Source: Prevotella sp. P5-92 (GTDB taxonomy: Bacteria > Bacteroidota > Bacteroidia > Bacteroidales > Bacteroidaceae). Taken from it: a stretch of 53,294 nt of DNA. A model generated the notes under the pieces. That model did no database searches. It was not told the DNA's origin and was given only the letters and a program-made list of their open reading frames with translations. Location: assembly GCF_002251245.1 (NCBI RefSeq), contig NZ_NPJG01000112.1:1-53294 (forward strand), in the 5' to 3' direction. A program made the translations under genes and the position numbers. Positions 15,001 to 23,487 of this stretch are shown piece after piece; positions within the stretch are counted from its first letter, which is position 1, and each line of letters opens with the position of its first letter.

Positions 15001-15378
15001 GTGAGCAGCAAAGTACTAATCATATCGAATGCCAACGAGCTTGTCAGGGTTAAGCCTGAACGGATTGTTTACGTGGAGTCAGATGGCAACTACTCCACGA
15101 TGGTGCTGCATGATAAGACGGAGCATGTGTTCACAATGAACCTGGCCCATTGTCAGCAGATGATGGAAGATCAGCTTGGCAAAGAGGCTATGACATTTAT
15201 CCGAATTGGTAAGTCACTGATAGTGAATCGTGCGTACATCTTTAAGATTAATGTCAACAAACAACAATTAGTAATGTCGAACATGGAAGTGAATCAGGCT
15301 TTTACCCTACAGGCTTCAAAGGAGGCTCTTAAACAGTTGAAAACTCTGATTGAATCGGAAAAGGAGGGCAAGTTATGA
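15001..15378 (+). CDS. Stand-alone LytTR DNA-binding regulator
   Basis: 125 aa, GTG start set by the promoter just upstream. It consists almost only of a LytTR domain (about 10-110): VRVKPERIVYVESDGNYSTM, FIRIGKSLIVNRAYIFKIN, then QQLVMSN. There is no receiver or membrane domain, so its input is unclear; it could be autoregulatory or sense a partner from the same operon. Its stop overlaps the start of the PBP-like gene by 4 bp (15375-15378), which shows coupling. Probable cytoplasmic DNA-binding regulator of the operon that ends with the helicase-nuclease. Confidence 0.85.
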   Translation: MSSKVLIISNANELVRVKPERIVYVESDGNYSTMVLHDKTEHVFTMNLAHCQQMMEDQLGKEAMTFIRIGKSLIVNRAYIFKINVNKQQLVMSNMEVNQAFTLQASKEALKQLKTLIESEKEGKL

Positions 15379-16553
15379 ATAATGACGAATTACAGGTACT
15401 CGGAACTGAGAATAGAAAAAGCAATAATTGGAAATGGATAGTAGCTATCGCTTGTGTGGTACTCACTATTGTCTGCTATCTTATATACAATAGGTGTAGC
15501 TCTACTGGCAACACATTACCGATGTCGCAAGAAGGATCAACAATTTCCCCTGCATTGCAACATGCTGCTGACTCCTTGCTGAATAACAAGCTAACAGAGA
15601 TAAACGGCTTACAAGGTCAGGTAATCATTATGAACGTCCAAACAGGAGAAATACTTGCTATGGCTGGTCGTGAACGTAACTTTGAAGGTAAGCTCCAACC
15701 ATGCCAGAACTTTGCCTATCAACAGGAATTAGGAGCATTAACTATGACAGTATCATTATTAGTAGGATTAGAATCGGGGAAAGCTCATCTATCAGATGTT
15801 GTAGATACTGGTAATGGTGTGTGGCAGATAGATGATGATCGGATAATGAAGGATCATAACTGGCGTAGAGGCGGTTATTGTGAAGTGACATTGGATCGGG
15901 CATTAGGGGTTAGCTCGAATATCGGAATCAGTAAGACGATTTGGAGTCTTTTTAAAGGACACGAACAGGATTATTTCAACAAGCTTGACTCTATGAGTTT
16001 CGGACAGCCAAGTAGCATTGAAGGAATCGAAGGTTTGCGTCCTTCTGTCTATAGTTCCCCGAAAGATTCCGATTGGGTGAATAAGGATATTCTCTGGAGT
16101 GCGATAGGCTACAATAGGAAAATCGCTCCCATCCAGATGCTGACTTTCTATAATGCTATCGCTAATAATGGTAAGATGGTAAAGCCAACATTAGTGCCTG
16201 GCACTGCTGAGGTAGTCAATGAGCAGATTGCTAAAAAAGAGAATATTGCTCTTATGCAGCAGACATTAGAACATGTGGTTAGTCAAGGATTGGGACATAA
16301 AGCAGGTTCTGCCAAAATATTAGTGGCAGGAAAAACAGGCACTTCACAGGTTAATGAATATTACGAAGGGGACAATACTGTTTCCGAATATCAAGTAGCA
16401 TTTTGTGGCTTCTTCCCTGCCAATAAGCCTAAATACAGCATGATTGTGAGCCTGAACAAAATAGGACTTCCCGCAAGCGGTGGCGGCATGGCTGGCGATG
16501 CTTTCCACAATATTGTTGAATGGATGATCGATAATGGAATGTTGAATAAATAA
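15375..16553 (+). CDS. Penicillin-binding transpeptidase-fold protein lacking the catalytic Ser and Lys
   Basis: 392 aa. One N-terminal membrane anchor (WIVAIACVVLTIVCYLIY, about 20-37), then a periplasmic transpeptidase fold. The SxN motif (LGVSSNIG, Ser180-Asn182) and KTGT (AGKTGTSQ, 320-323) are intact. At the SxxK site, where EPGSTFKP is usual, it reads ELGALTMT: Ala121 replaces the nucleophile and Met124 the Lys. It cannot acylate by the normal route, so it is a pseudoenzyme, perhaps a sensor or binder of peptidoglycan or beta-lactams. It is coupled to the LytTR gene by a 4-bp overlap and followed 7 bp later by a small membrane protein. Confidence 0.85.
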   Translation: MNNDELQVLGTENRKSNNWKWIVAIACVVLTIVCYLIYNRCSSTGNTLPMSQEGSTISPALQHAADSLLNNKLTEINGLQGQVIIMNVQTGEILAMAGRERNFEGKLQPCQNFAYQQELGALTMTVSLLVGLESGKAHLSDVVDTGNGVWQIDDDRIMKDHNWRRGGYCEVTLDRALGVSSNIGISKTIWSLFKGHEQDYFNKLDSMSFGQPSSIEGIEGLRPSVYSSPKDSDWVNKDILWSAIGYNRKIAPIQMLTFYNAIANNGKMVKPTLVPGTAEVVNEQIAKKENIALMQQTLEHVVSQGLGHKAGSAKILVAGKTGTSQVNEYYEGDNTVSEYQVAFCGFFPANKPKYSMIVSLNKIGLPASGGGMAGDAFHNIVEWMIDNGMLNK

Positions 16554-16560
16554 TACTAGT

Positions 16561-16734
16561 ATGGTAAACGATACGATTGTAAACGCAAAGAATCTCTCGG
16601 ATAGGCTCTGCAATGAGGTTATCCTTTGGAGTAATGACTTCGCACGTGACCTCGGTGTTACATATGGTGAACTATGGGCAGGCATTACCATCTTCGTAGT
16701 ATTAATTAAAAGAAAGCTGATATACATTAAATAA
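16561..16734 (+). CDS. Small membrane protein in the LytTR/PBP-like/helicase operon
   Basis: 57 aa: MVNDTIVNAKNLSDRLCNEV, then a soluble part and one C-terminal hydrophobic segment (ELWAGITIFVVLIK), ending in a short basic tail. It starts 7 bp after the PBP-like gene and ends 18 bp before the helicase gene. That tight spacing, clean frame and ATG argue that it is real. No family recognised. By position it could link the membrane PBP-like protein to the cytoplasmic helicase, which is speculation. Confidence 0.5.
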   Translation: MVNDTIVNAKNLSDRLCNEVILWSNDFARDLGVTYGELWAGITIFVVLIKRKLIYIK

Positions 16735-16752
16735 GGGCAAATCTGAAGAAAA

Positions 16753-19700
16753 ATGAGAAAGACAATTCAAACATCAGAATCAAAAAATAGCATTAGTGTC
16801 AAGATAGATTATCTGCCATGTGTAAACTATGCAATAATGAATAGCGGCATTAATGTTTGCAATTCGCTTGTTCTGGAAAATTGCGATACCGTAGACTGGC
16901 ATGGGATTTCATTGGAAATAAGCGGCCAGTATATCAAGGATAGTGGCAGTAGGTTTGAGTTGTTGAAAAGGAGCCAATCCGTACAAGTAAAGTCCATTAA
17001 GATTGAGCCCGATTATCGTATTCTATGTGAGATTACTGAGGCAGTGAATACAACATTCCTACTTGTAGTAAAAAGTATGGGGGTAATCCTTTATGAGAAA
17101 GAATATCCCATCACGCTTTTGTCATTTGAGGAATGGGCAGGTAGTAATGTTTTACCTGAACATATTGCAGCATTTGTAGTACCTAACAACCCTCTGCTTT
17201 CCAAAATCATGCTTTCTGCAGCCAAGTTCCTGGAAAAATGGACTGGCTCTGCTGCCTTTGATGAATATCAGACTCTAGACAGAAATAGAGTCCGGGCACA
17301 GGTAGCAGCCGTATATGAAGCCCTACGAACTGAAGGTATCATCTATTCTGCACCACCTGCTGGCTTCGAGAAAAATGGACTGCGCGTTCGTCTTGCAGAC
17401 AGAGTACTAAATGAAAAGATGGGGTCCAGTATTGATCTGAGCCTATTGGTAGCTTCATGCCTTGAGGGAATAGGCATCTATCCTATCATCCTGATATTGA
17501 AGGGACATGCGATGGTAGGGGCATGGTTAACTCCGAGTGTTTCAACTAAGATGGTGTGCGATGATGCGAGTTACTTGATAAAAGAAACCGCAGATGGCAA
17601 CAACGATGTGGTATTGTTGGAACCATCGGCCATCACAGCCTCTGAGAGTATCAATTTTGAAGAAGCTGTAAGTAGCGCCATACAGAAGATGAAGGATGAC
17701 GACCAATTTCTATATTTCGTAGACATTCATCGTTGCAGACTTGGAAACATCAGACCTCTGCCTCAGCGCATCGAGAAAGATGGCACATGGACTATTGAAA
17801 ACGAAGGTATAGAGCATAAGAATGCCACAGAAGTCCTCAGGCATCTAAATCATTACGATCTCAGATTGGAAGATGAAGGAAAATCAACTACCAAACAGAT
17901 GATTTGGGAACGCAAACTCCTTGATTTTACCTTGCGCAACAACCTGCTGAACACCAGACTTGGCAGTAAGGTCATCCCATTCGTATCGTATAAAATAGAT
18001 TATCTGGAAGATCATCTCCAAGCAGGTGAAGATTATACCATCACCCCATTTCCAGGGAAGAAACTTAAGCCCAATGCTGAAGGCATGTACGACTCAAGCC
18101 TGCAGGCAATAGAATACCAGACCTATGTTTCTGAATTGATTAGCGATCATAAGATAGCCTCGTATCTGACTGACGCTGAATTAAAGAATGACTTGAAGCA
18201 GATATATAGAACAGCTCGTACTTCATTGGAAGAGAATGGAGCCAACAGTCTGTTCCTGGCTCTGGGCATGCTAAAATGGTATGAGACACCAAAAAGTGAG
18301 CAAGCTCGTTATGCTCCTATCCTTCTGCTCCCTGTTGACATTGTGCGCAGAATTGGCCACAGCTATGTCATCCGTAAACGAGACGAGGACATCTTTCTGA
18401 ATATTACCTTGGTTGAGCTGCTTAAACAGAATTTCAACATCAACCTCGATATGCTGAAAGAATTGCCAAAAGACGAGAGCGGTGTAGATGTAAAGCTTAT
18501 CTTTACCTATTTCCGCAGAGCCATCATTGAACAGAAGAAATGGAATGTCATCGAAGAGGCAATGCTGGGTTTGTTCTCTTTCAACAAATTCGTTATGTGG
18601 AACGATATTCATTCGAATGCAGATAAGTTGAAAGAAAACATTGTGGTGGCATCGCTTATCGACAAACAGAACAAACAGGGATTAGTTGGAGATGCCGTTG
18701 ATGCAAGGGATATCGATAGAGAGAGCTCTCCGATGGATTTTGCTATCCCCTTGGATGTTGACTCTTCACAAATGGAGGCGATCGTGGAGTCGAGTCGAGG
18801 CCAAAGTTTTATTCTGCATGGGCCTCCAGGAACGGGAAAATCTCAAACAATCACAAATATGATTGCTAATGCGCTGTATCAGGGCAAAAGGGTATTGTTT
18901 GTTGCTGAGAAGATGGCGGCATTGTCTGTTGTGCAATCAAGACTTGAGAAGATTGGTCTTGCCCCGTTCTGTCTGGAACTGCACTCAAACAAGGCCACCA
19001 AGAAGCATTTCCTTGAGCAGATGGACGAAGTATTGAAAGTTACTAAGATCAATTCGCCCGAAAAATACGCGCAACGCTCTGAGGAATTGTTTAATGAACG
19101 TAAGGAACTAATCAGCTATATGGAGGCTCTGCACATCAAGTCATCCAGTGGTCTGAGCCTGTATGACTGTATCTCTGAGTATATCTACATTCGTGAAGAT
19201 GAGATTAGTGAGCAACTTCCTGCCATTGGGCAGATTACCGCTGACTTTATAACCCAATGCAGGGAACAGGTAGAGCCGATTAAGATAATCCTCGATATCG
19301 TTGGTAAGCCATGCCAGCATGCACTATATGGATTGGAGCCTATTGATAACAGGCAGGAGAACTTAGAAGCCATCTGTACGATTCTTAAGGATTTTAAGGA
19401 CCAGAAGAATAAATATGACACCCTCTTAGAGAAGTTGAACTCAACGCTCTACATAGATCTGAAGACAGGAAACGATCTTCAGTGGCTAAAAATGTTCGCT
19501 GATAGCATTTCTTCTGAAAGGGAGAAAGACGAACTGTATGAGAGTGTTTTGTCATCGTATGATGAAGGCATTCTGAAAATAGATGTCGAAGCCTATGCAA
19601 GAGAATGGGAAGAGGTGAACGACAAGTGGTTCCTGCCGCGCTATTTCGCAAAGAAGAGATTTTTGAAATCCTTACAGGTTTATGGTCAGATATTTGAGAC

Positions 19701-22344
19701 AGGTGTTGAAAGCATGTTGAAACTTGTTGGAGACTATCAGAATCTCAAGAAGAGCCTGAAAAATCAGGAAAAAGAGTTGTTCTCATATGCCCATGCCAAC
19801 GGATTCAGTCACCAGGATCGTTATGAGGCCTATATCAAGTACCTGGGCAATCAGAAAGCCGGCAGAAGACAAGAATTCCTTTATCAGGCAGATGCGCTTA
19901 CATCAGTCAATCAGAAACTAATCGACTTTTCTGATAAACTGAATGGGTTGACAATCAACCCAATAAGCATCGACCATATAATAAGCCATATCGACAACTG
20001 GCTTGACGGCTATAATAAGATGAAAGACTGGTATCACTGGGTTGACAAAAAACGTGAATTGCAACAACTGGGTGTTCTGCCAGTTATTAGCCTGATTGAG
20101 GACGGTGCCGACCCTCAAGATGCAATGAGTAGGTACCTAAAAGGAATATATCACATTCTCATTGAGACAACGATAGATACGAACGAGCAGCTCAGAATGT
20201 TCAACGGACTTAAATTCCGCCAGAAAATAGAAAAGTACAAACGTGATACTGTCACATTCCAGGAGCTTAGCAAGGAAGAACTCTATAGCAAGCTTGCCTC
20301 AAGAGTTCCCGCTACATCTATAGCCATCGCAGACGGATCAGAGATTAGTATCCTAAAAAGAAATATCGCTAACGGTGGAAGAGGTTGTTCCATCCGATCT
20401 ATTATCGACAGTATCCCAACATTGCTGCCAAGACTCTGTCCATGTATGCTGATGAGTCCCATTTCTGTGGCCCAGTATATCGATATGAATGCAGAAAAGT
20501 TTGATTTGGTTATCTTTGACGAGGCTTCACAGATGCCAACCAGCGAGGCTGTTGGAGCCATTGCCCGAGGCAAGGCACTTGTTGTAGTTGGCGATAGTAA
20601 GCAGATGCCACCTACCAATTTCTTCACATCCAACCCGGTAGATGAGGAGGAAGCAGACGTTGATGACATGGAGAGTATCCTCGATGATTGTATCACGCTA
20701 TCTTTATGTGAACATCAGCTTAACTGGCATTACCGCAGTAAACACGAGAGTCTGATAGCATTTAGCAATTCACAGTATTATGATAACAACCTGCTGACAT
20801 TCCCCTCTACTGATGACCGTGTAACTAAGGTGACATTGGTTCCTATCAACGGTGTCTATGACAAAGGCAGAACTCGTAGTAATCCTGAGGAGTCGAAGGC
20901 TATCGTAAACGAGATTATCAGGAGACTGTCTGATGAGGAGCTTAAGAAGTATAGTATTGGCGTTGTTGCTTTTAGTAGGGTTCAGGGCGACCTGATAGAG
21001 GATGATTTACTTGAAGCACTCGACAAGAATCCAAAGTTGAAGGAGATTGCCTTTAACGACAAAGAGCCTATCTTTGTTAAGAACCTTGAGAATGTGCAGG
21101 GTGATGAGCGCGATGTTATCCTCTTCTCTATCGGCTATGGCGCTGATAAGAAAGGAAAGGTATCCATGAACTTCGGCCCTCTCAATAATGCCGGAGGAGA
21201 GCGACGCCTGAATGTAGCCGTTTCTCGTGCCCGTTATGAAATGATGGTATTCTCAACCTTGAAGTCCAGTCAAATAGACTTGAATCGCTCGAATGCGAAA
21301 GGCGTGGAAGGCCTGAAGGCTTTCCTCGAGTTTGCAGAGACAGGCAAACTACCGTTCTTATCCAGCACCACTCAGAAATCGGATGCCAATGTAATGGTTG
21401 AACAGATTTGTGATGCCTTGGCACGAAAAGGCTATGTTACAGAATCATTTGTCGGAAGGTCGAATTTTAAAGTCGACATAGCGGTTGCTGCCAAAGACCA
21501 TCCTGAAAGATTCATTCTTGGCATATTATGCGATGGAGTATCATACTATGAGACAAAAACGACAAGAGACAGGGAGATTGTGCAGCCCAGTATCCTTCGC
21601 ATGCTCAATTGGAAAGTGATGAGAGTATACTCAATTGACTGGTATGAAAATAGGGATAGAGCCTTGGAACAGATTCTTAAAGAACTTAAGGCTGCTGAGT
21701 CTGGAGGAACTGAAAACGTAGAGGAAGAAGTAGCGTCTTATGTCTTTGATGCAGAAAAGATCAAGGATGCTGGCATAACAGAAGACTCGTCTAGAAACAA
21801 GACTCAGAAATCATATCACGAATGTGAGATTGAAGTTGCTCCTGTAGATAAGGACTCATTTAACCCCTATGATGAGAAGAATGCTCAGATCATCAGACGT
21901 ATTCTTAAAGACGAGCAACCTGCTACAGAGAGTTACCTGTGTAAGCGTTTAGCAAGAGCCCTTGGCTTTGGACATGCAGGCGCAAATATCCAAAGGGCAG
22001 TTTCATTTGCGTTGTCAGGTCTATACCTGGATTCGCTCTCTGTAAGTGGTTTAAATGGTGTCTGGCTAGATGAGGAGAGTGCCCAAAACTTTAAAGGATA
22101 TAGGGCACCATCTCCACGCAGTATCACAGAGATACCAATGATAGAAATCGCAAATGCTATTAAAGAAGTGATAGAGGAAGAATTCTCTCTGCCTAAAGAT
22201 AGAATTCCAACCATTGCAGCCCGCAAGCTTGGTTTCTCCAATGCGGGAGCAAAGATAACAGAGACAATAAATACCATTCTTGACATGATGCTTAAAAAAG
22301 GTGACATCAGAGAAGTGAAGGGTATGATATTGTTTAATATTTAA
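16753..22344 (+). CDS. Giant DUF4011 / SF1 helicase / Vsr-like nuclease / DUF3320 protein (Hhe-like defence)
   Basis: 1863 aa, intact. The N-terminal part (about 1-350) includes SSIDLSLLVASCLEGIG and KGHAMVGAWL, resembling a transglutaminase-like domain with Ser where Cys is expected. DUF4011 begins near 386 (WERKLLDFTLRNNLLNTR). SF1 helicase motifs: Walker A HGPPGTGKS near 688, DEAD-like IFDEASQMP near 1254, and NVAVSRARYEMM. A Vsr/MTES_1575-like nuclease lies at about 1555-1650 (KVDIAVA, CDGVSYYETKTTRDRE). DUF3320-type helical repeats close it. This architecture is that of the Hhe antiphage protein, an ATP-driven nucleic-acid translocase with a nuclease. Last gene of a four-gene operon. Confidence 0.85.
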   Translation: MRKTIQTSESKNSISVKIDYLPCVNYAIMNSGINVCNSLVLENCDTVDWHGISLEISGQYIKDSGSRFELLKRSQSVQVKSIKIEPDYRILCEITEAVNTTFLLVVKSMGVILYEKEYPITLLSFEEWAGSNVLPEHIAAFVVPNNPLLSKIMLSAAKFLEKWTGSAAFDEYQTLDRNRVRAQVAAVYEALRTEGIIYSAPPAGFEKNGLRVRLADRVLNEKMGSSIDLSLLVASCLEGIGIYPIILILKGHAMVGAWLTPSVSTKMVCDDASYLIKETADGNNDVVLLEPSAITASESINFEEAVSSAIQKMKDDDQFLYFVDIHRCRLGNIRPLPQRIEKDGTWTIENEGIEHKNATEVLRHLNHYDLRLEDEGKSTTKQMIWERKLLDFTLRNNLLNTRLGSKVIPFVSYKIDYLEDHLQAGEDYTITPFPGKKLKPNAEGMYDSSLQAIEYQTYVSELISDHKIASYLTDAELKNDLKQIYRTARTSLEENGANSLFLALGMLKWYETPKSEQARYAPILLLPVDIVRRIGHSYVIRKRDEDIFLNITLVELLKQNFNINLDMLKELPKDESGVDVKLIFTYFRRAIIEQKKWNVIEEAMLGLFSFNKFVMWNDIHSNADKLKENIVVASLIDKQNKQGLVGDAVDARDIDRESSPMDFAIPLDVDSSQMEAIVESSRGQSFILHGPPGTGKSQTITNMIANALYQGKRVLFVAEKMAALSVVQSRLEKIGLAPFCLELHSNKATKKHFLEQMDEVLKVTKINSPEKYAQRSEELFNERKELISYMEALHIKSSSGLSLYDCISEYIYIREDEISEQLPAIGQITADFITQCREQVEPIKIILDIVGKPCQHALYGLEPIDNRQENLEAICTILKDFKDQKNKYDTLLEKLNSTLYIDLKTGNDLQWLKMFADSISSEREKDELYESVLSSYDEGILKIDVEAYAREWEEVNDKWFLPRYFAKKRFLKSLQVYGQIFETGVESMLKLVGDYQNLKKSLKNQEKELFSYAHANGFSHQDRYEAYIKYLGNQKAGRRQEFLYQADALTSVNQKLIDFSDKLNGLTINPISIDHIISHIDNWLDGYNKMKDWYHWVDKKRELQQLGVLPVISLIEDGADPQDAMSRYLKGIYHILIETTIDTNEQLRMFNGLKFRQKIEKYKRDTVTFQELSKEELYSKLASRVPATSIAIADGSEISILKRNIANGGRGCSIRSIIDSIPTLLPRLCPCMLMSPISVAQYIDMNAEKFDLVIFDEASQMPTSEAVGAIARGKALVVVGDSKQMPPTNFFTSNPVDEEEADVDDMESILDDCITLSLCEHQLNWHYRSKHESLIAFSNSQYYDNNLLTFPSTDDRVTKVTLVPINGVYDKGRTRSNPEESKAIVNEIIRRLSDEELKKYSIGVVAFSRVQGDLIEDDLLEALDKNPKLKEIAFNDKEPIFVKNLENVQGDERDVILFSIGYGADKKGKVSMNFGPLNNAGGERRLNVAVSRARYEMMVFSTLKSSQIDLNRSNAKGVEGLKAFLEFAETGKLPFLSSTTQKSDANVMVEQICDALARKGYVTESFVGRSNFKVDIAVAAKDHPERFILGILCDGVSYYETKTTRDREIVQPSILRMLNWKVMRVYSIDWYENRDRALEQILKELKAAESGGTENVEEEVASYVFDAEKIKDAGITEDSSRNKTQKSYHECEIEVAPVDKDSFNPYDEKNAQIIRRILKDEQPATESYLCKRLARALGFGHAGANIQRAVSFALSGLYLDSLSVSGLNGVWLDEESAQNFKGYRAPSPRSITEIPMIEIANAIKEVIEEEFSLPKDRIPTIAARKLGFSNAGAKITETINTILDMMLKKGDIREVKGMILFNI

Positions 22345-22387
22345 CAAGAAATATGTTTATTTATGTTGAACTAAAAAGTAATAATTA

Positions 22388-22605
22388 TGATGTACCAATT
22401 TACAAGAACGTATGAAACTTATGAAGACTGCTATGTTGAAGCAGATTCATTAGAGTAAGCCATTGACATTTTGAACAATGATGAAGATTTGGAATGGGAG
22501 CAGGCGTGTGATGAGCAAGGAGAGCCTCTACAAGCCCATTCAAAATCAATATGGGCATTATTGGGGTCACCAGTAAAAGTGTGTGGATTAGGCATAGATC
22601 TTCAT
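22388..22605 (+). pseudogene. Small gene with a premature stop
   Basis: ATG 22388 reads MMYQFTRTYETYEDCYVEAD to a TAA after SLE. The same frame then continues sensibly (AIDILNNDEDLEWEQACDEQ, then GEPLQAHSKS) to a TAG at about 22605. The TAA is one transition from CAA, so this looks like a recently broken small acidic protein gene of about 70 codons. It follows the helicase gene by 43 bp. Family unknown. Confidence 0.5.
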
Positions 22606-23160
22606 TAGTCTGAAGAGAAAGAACTTACGGTCAATGATACCTCTGAGTTGTGCTCTGAAATGCTTGATCTTTGCATTGAGGGATTCTGCTGATGCATTGG
22701 TAGAGCGATTGACAAAATAGTTAAGGATCTCATCCTCACGGTCGTACATGGCGGCATCAATATCATTGAACGCTTTGTTGCCGAACTCACCGACCTTCGA
22801 GTACCATGAATGCAGGCTGACAGCACCTTGCTCCTTAGTACACCTCTGCGAGAAAATCATTCGAAGAGAGTGGGTAAGCGAGAAAGCCGTCTTTATGTCC
22901 GGAAACTCACGGAACAGTATTTCTGCACGTTCCTTCTGTGTGTCTGTCCATTTCTCGGGTGACATCATAAGCATCATCAGACGGTGCTCTTCCCTAGCAT
23001 TGGCATCAAGTGTCATCTGCTCACGCCAATACTCTCTGCGTACCTCTTGCAAGGCTTCAAGACAAAACTGCTGATGATGGAACCGGTCGAGCGTACGCAT
23101 AGCCTTCGGACAGGCATGTCTCATCTTACAGTCTTCAAGTCAAACCAGTCAAGCATGTGG
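22588..23160 (-). pseudogene. ISL3 family transposase, C-terminal fragment
   Basis: The open frame of 178 codons (22588-23124) is the C-terminal half of an ISL3 DDE transposase: AMRTLDRFHHQQFCLEALQE, then NRSTNASAESLNAKIKHFRA and FFLFRLMKIYA. Upstream the frame is disturbed and only a few dozen bases of possible homology remain to about 23160. The N-terminal zinc-finger and first catalytic part are gone, so it cannot transpose. It marks the right border zone of the island. Confidence 0.8.
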
Positions 23161-23337
23161 GCTGGCAATAGGCATTCTGCTAAGAGTCTATACTGTTCCA
23201 TTTTGTTCTAACGTTTACTCTATAAACGTACACCTGCTTGCTTTTATTGTGCTATGCTATCCACACGCTTTTGCAAGTGACCCAAAGAAAAGCCCTGAAA
23301 CACTTGGCTCTTTGCAAGAAAAACACTATCTTTGCTG

Positions 23338-23430
23338 CGAAGAAATCGCATTGAGGTAAAAAACATTTCTGCCGCGAAGAAATCACATTGCGGTAAAAAA
23401 CATTTCTGCCGCAAAGAAATCACATTGCTT
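23338..23430. repeat. 37-bp tandem repeat (2.5 copies) upstream of the RAYT gene
   Basis: Units start at 23338, 23375 and 23412 (partial) with core GAAGAAATCACATTGCGGTA followed by an AAAAACATTTCTGCCGC half. Within them TTGCGGTA and TGCCGCAA can pair (one wobble), making REP-like hairpins. Confidence 0.75.
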
Positions 23431-23487
23431 GACAACATCATTCTTTACAAGATATTTGCTTTTCAATTCAATTACAATTTTGCCACT

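Larger units (their letters stand above)
4401..23300. mobile_element. Accessory island integrated next to tRNA-His (limits approximate)
   Basis: A tyrosine recombinase gene follows the tRNA by 129 bp. From here to about 23.3 kb the DNA is visibly more AT-rich than the flanks. It carries small unknown genes, transposase remnants (IS256, IS30, ISL3), truncated genes and a defence-type helicase. I found no second copy of the tRNA 3' end by eye, so the right end is placed only where GC content and core-like genes resume. No conjugation or replication genes are seen, so it is probably a decayed or non-autonomous island. Confidence 0.5.

Noticed and set aside
23338..23430. CRISPR-like short repeat array
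   Set aside because: Units are contiguous tandem copies without unique spacers and no cas genes are present.
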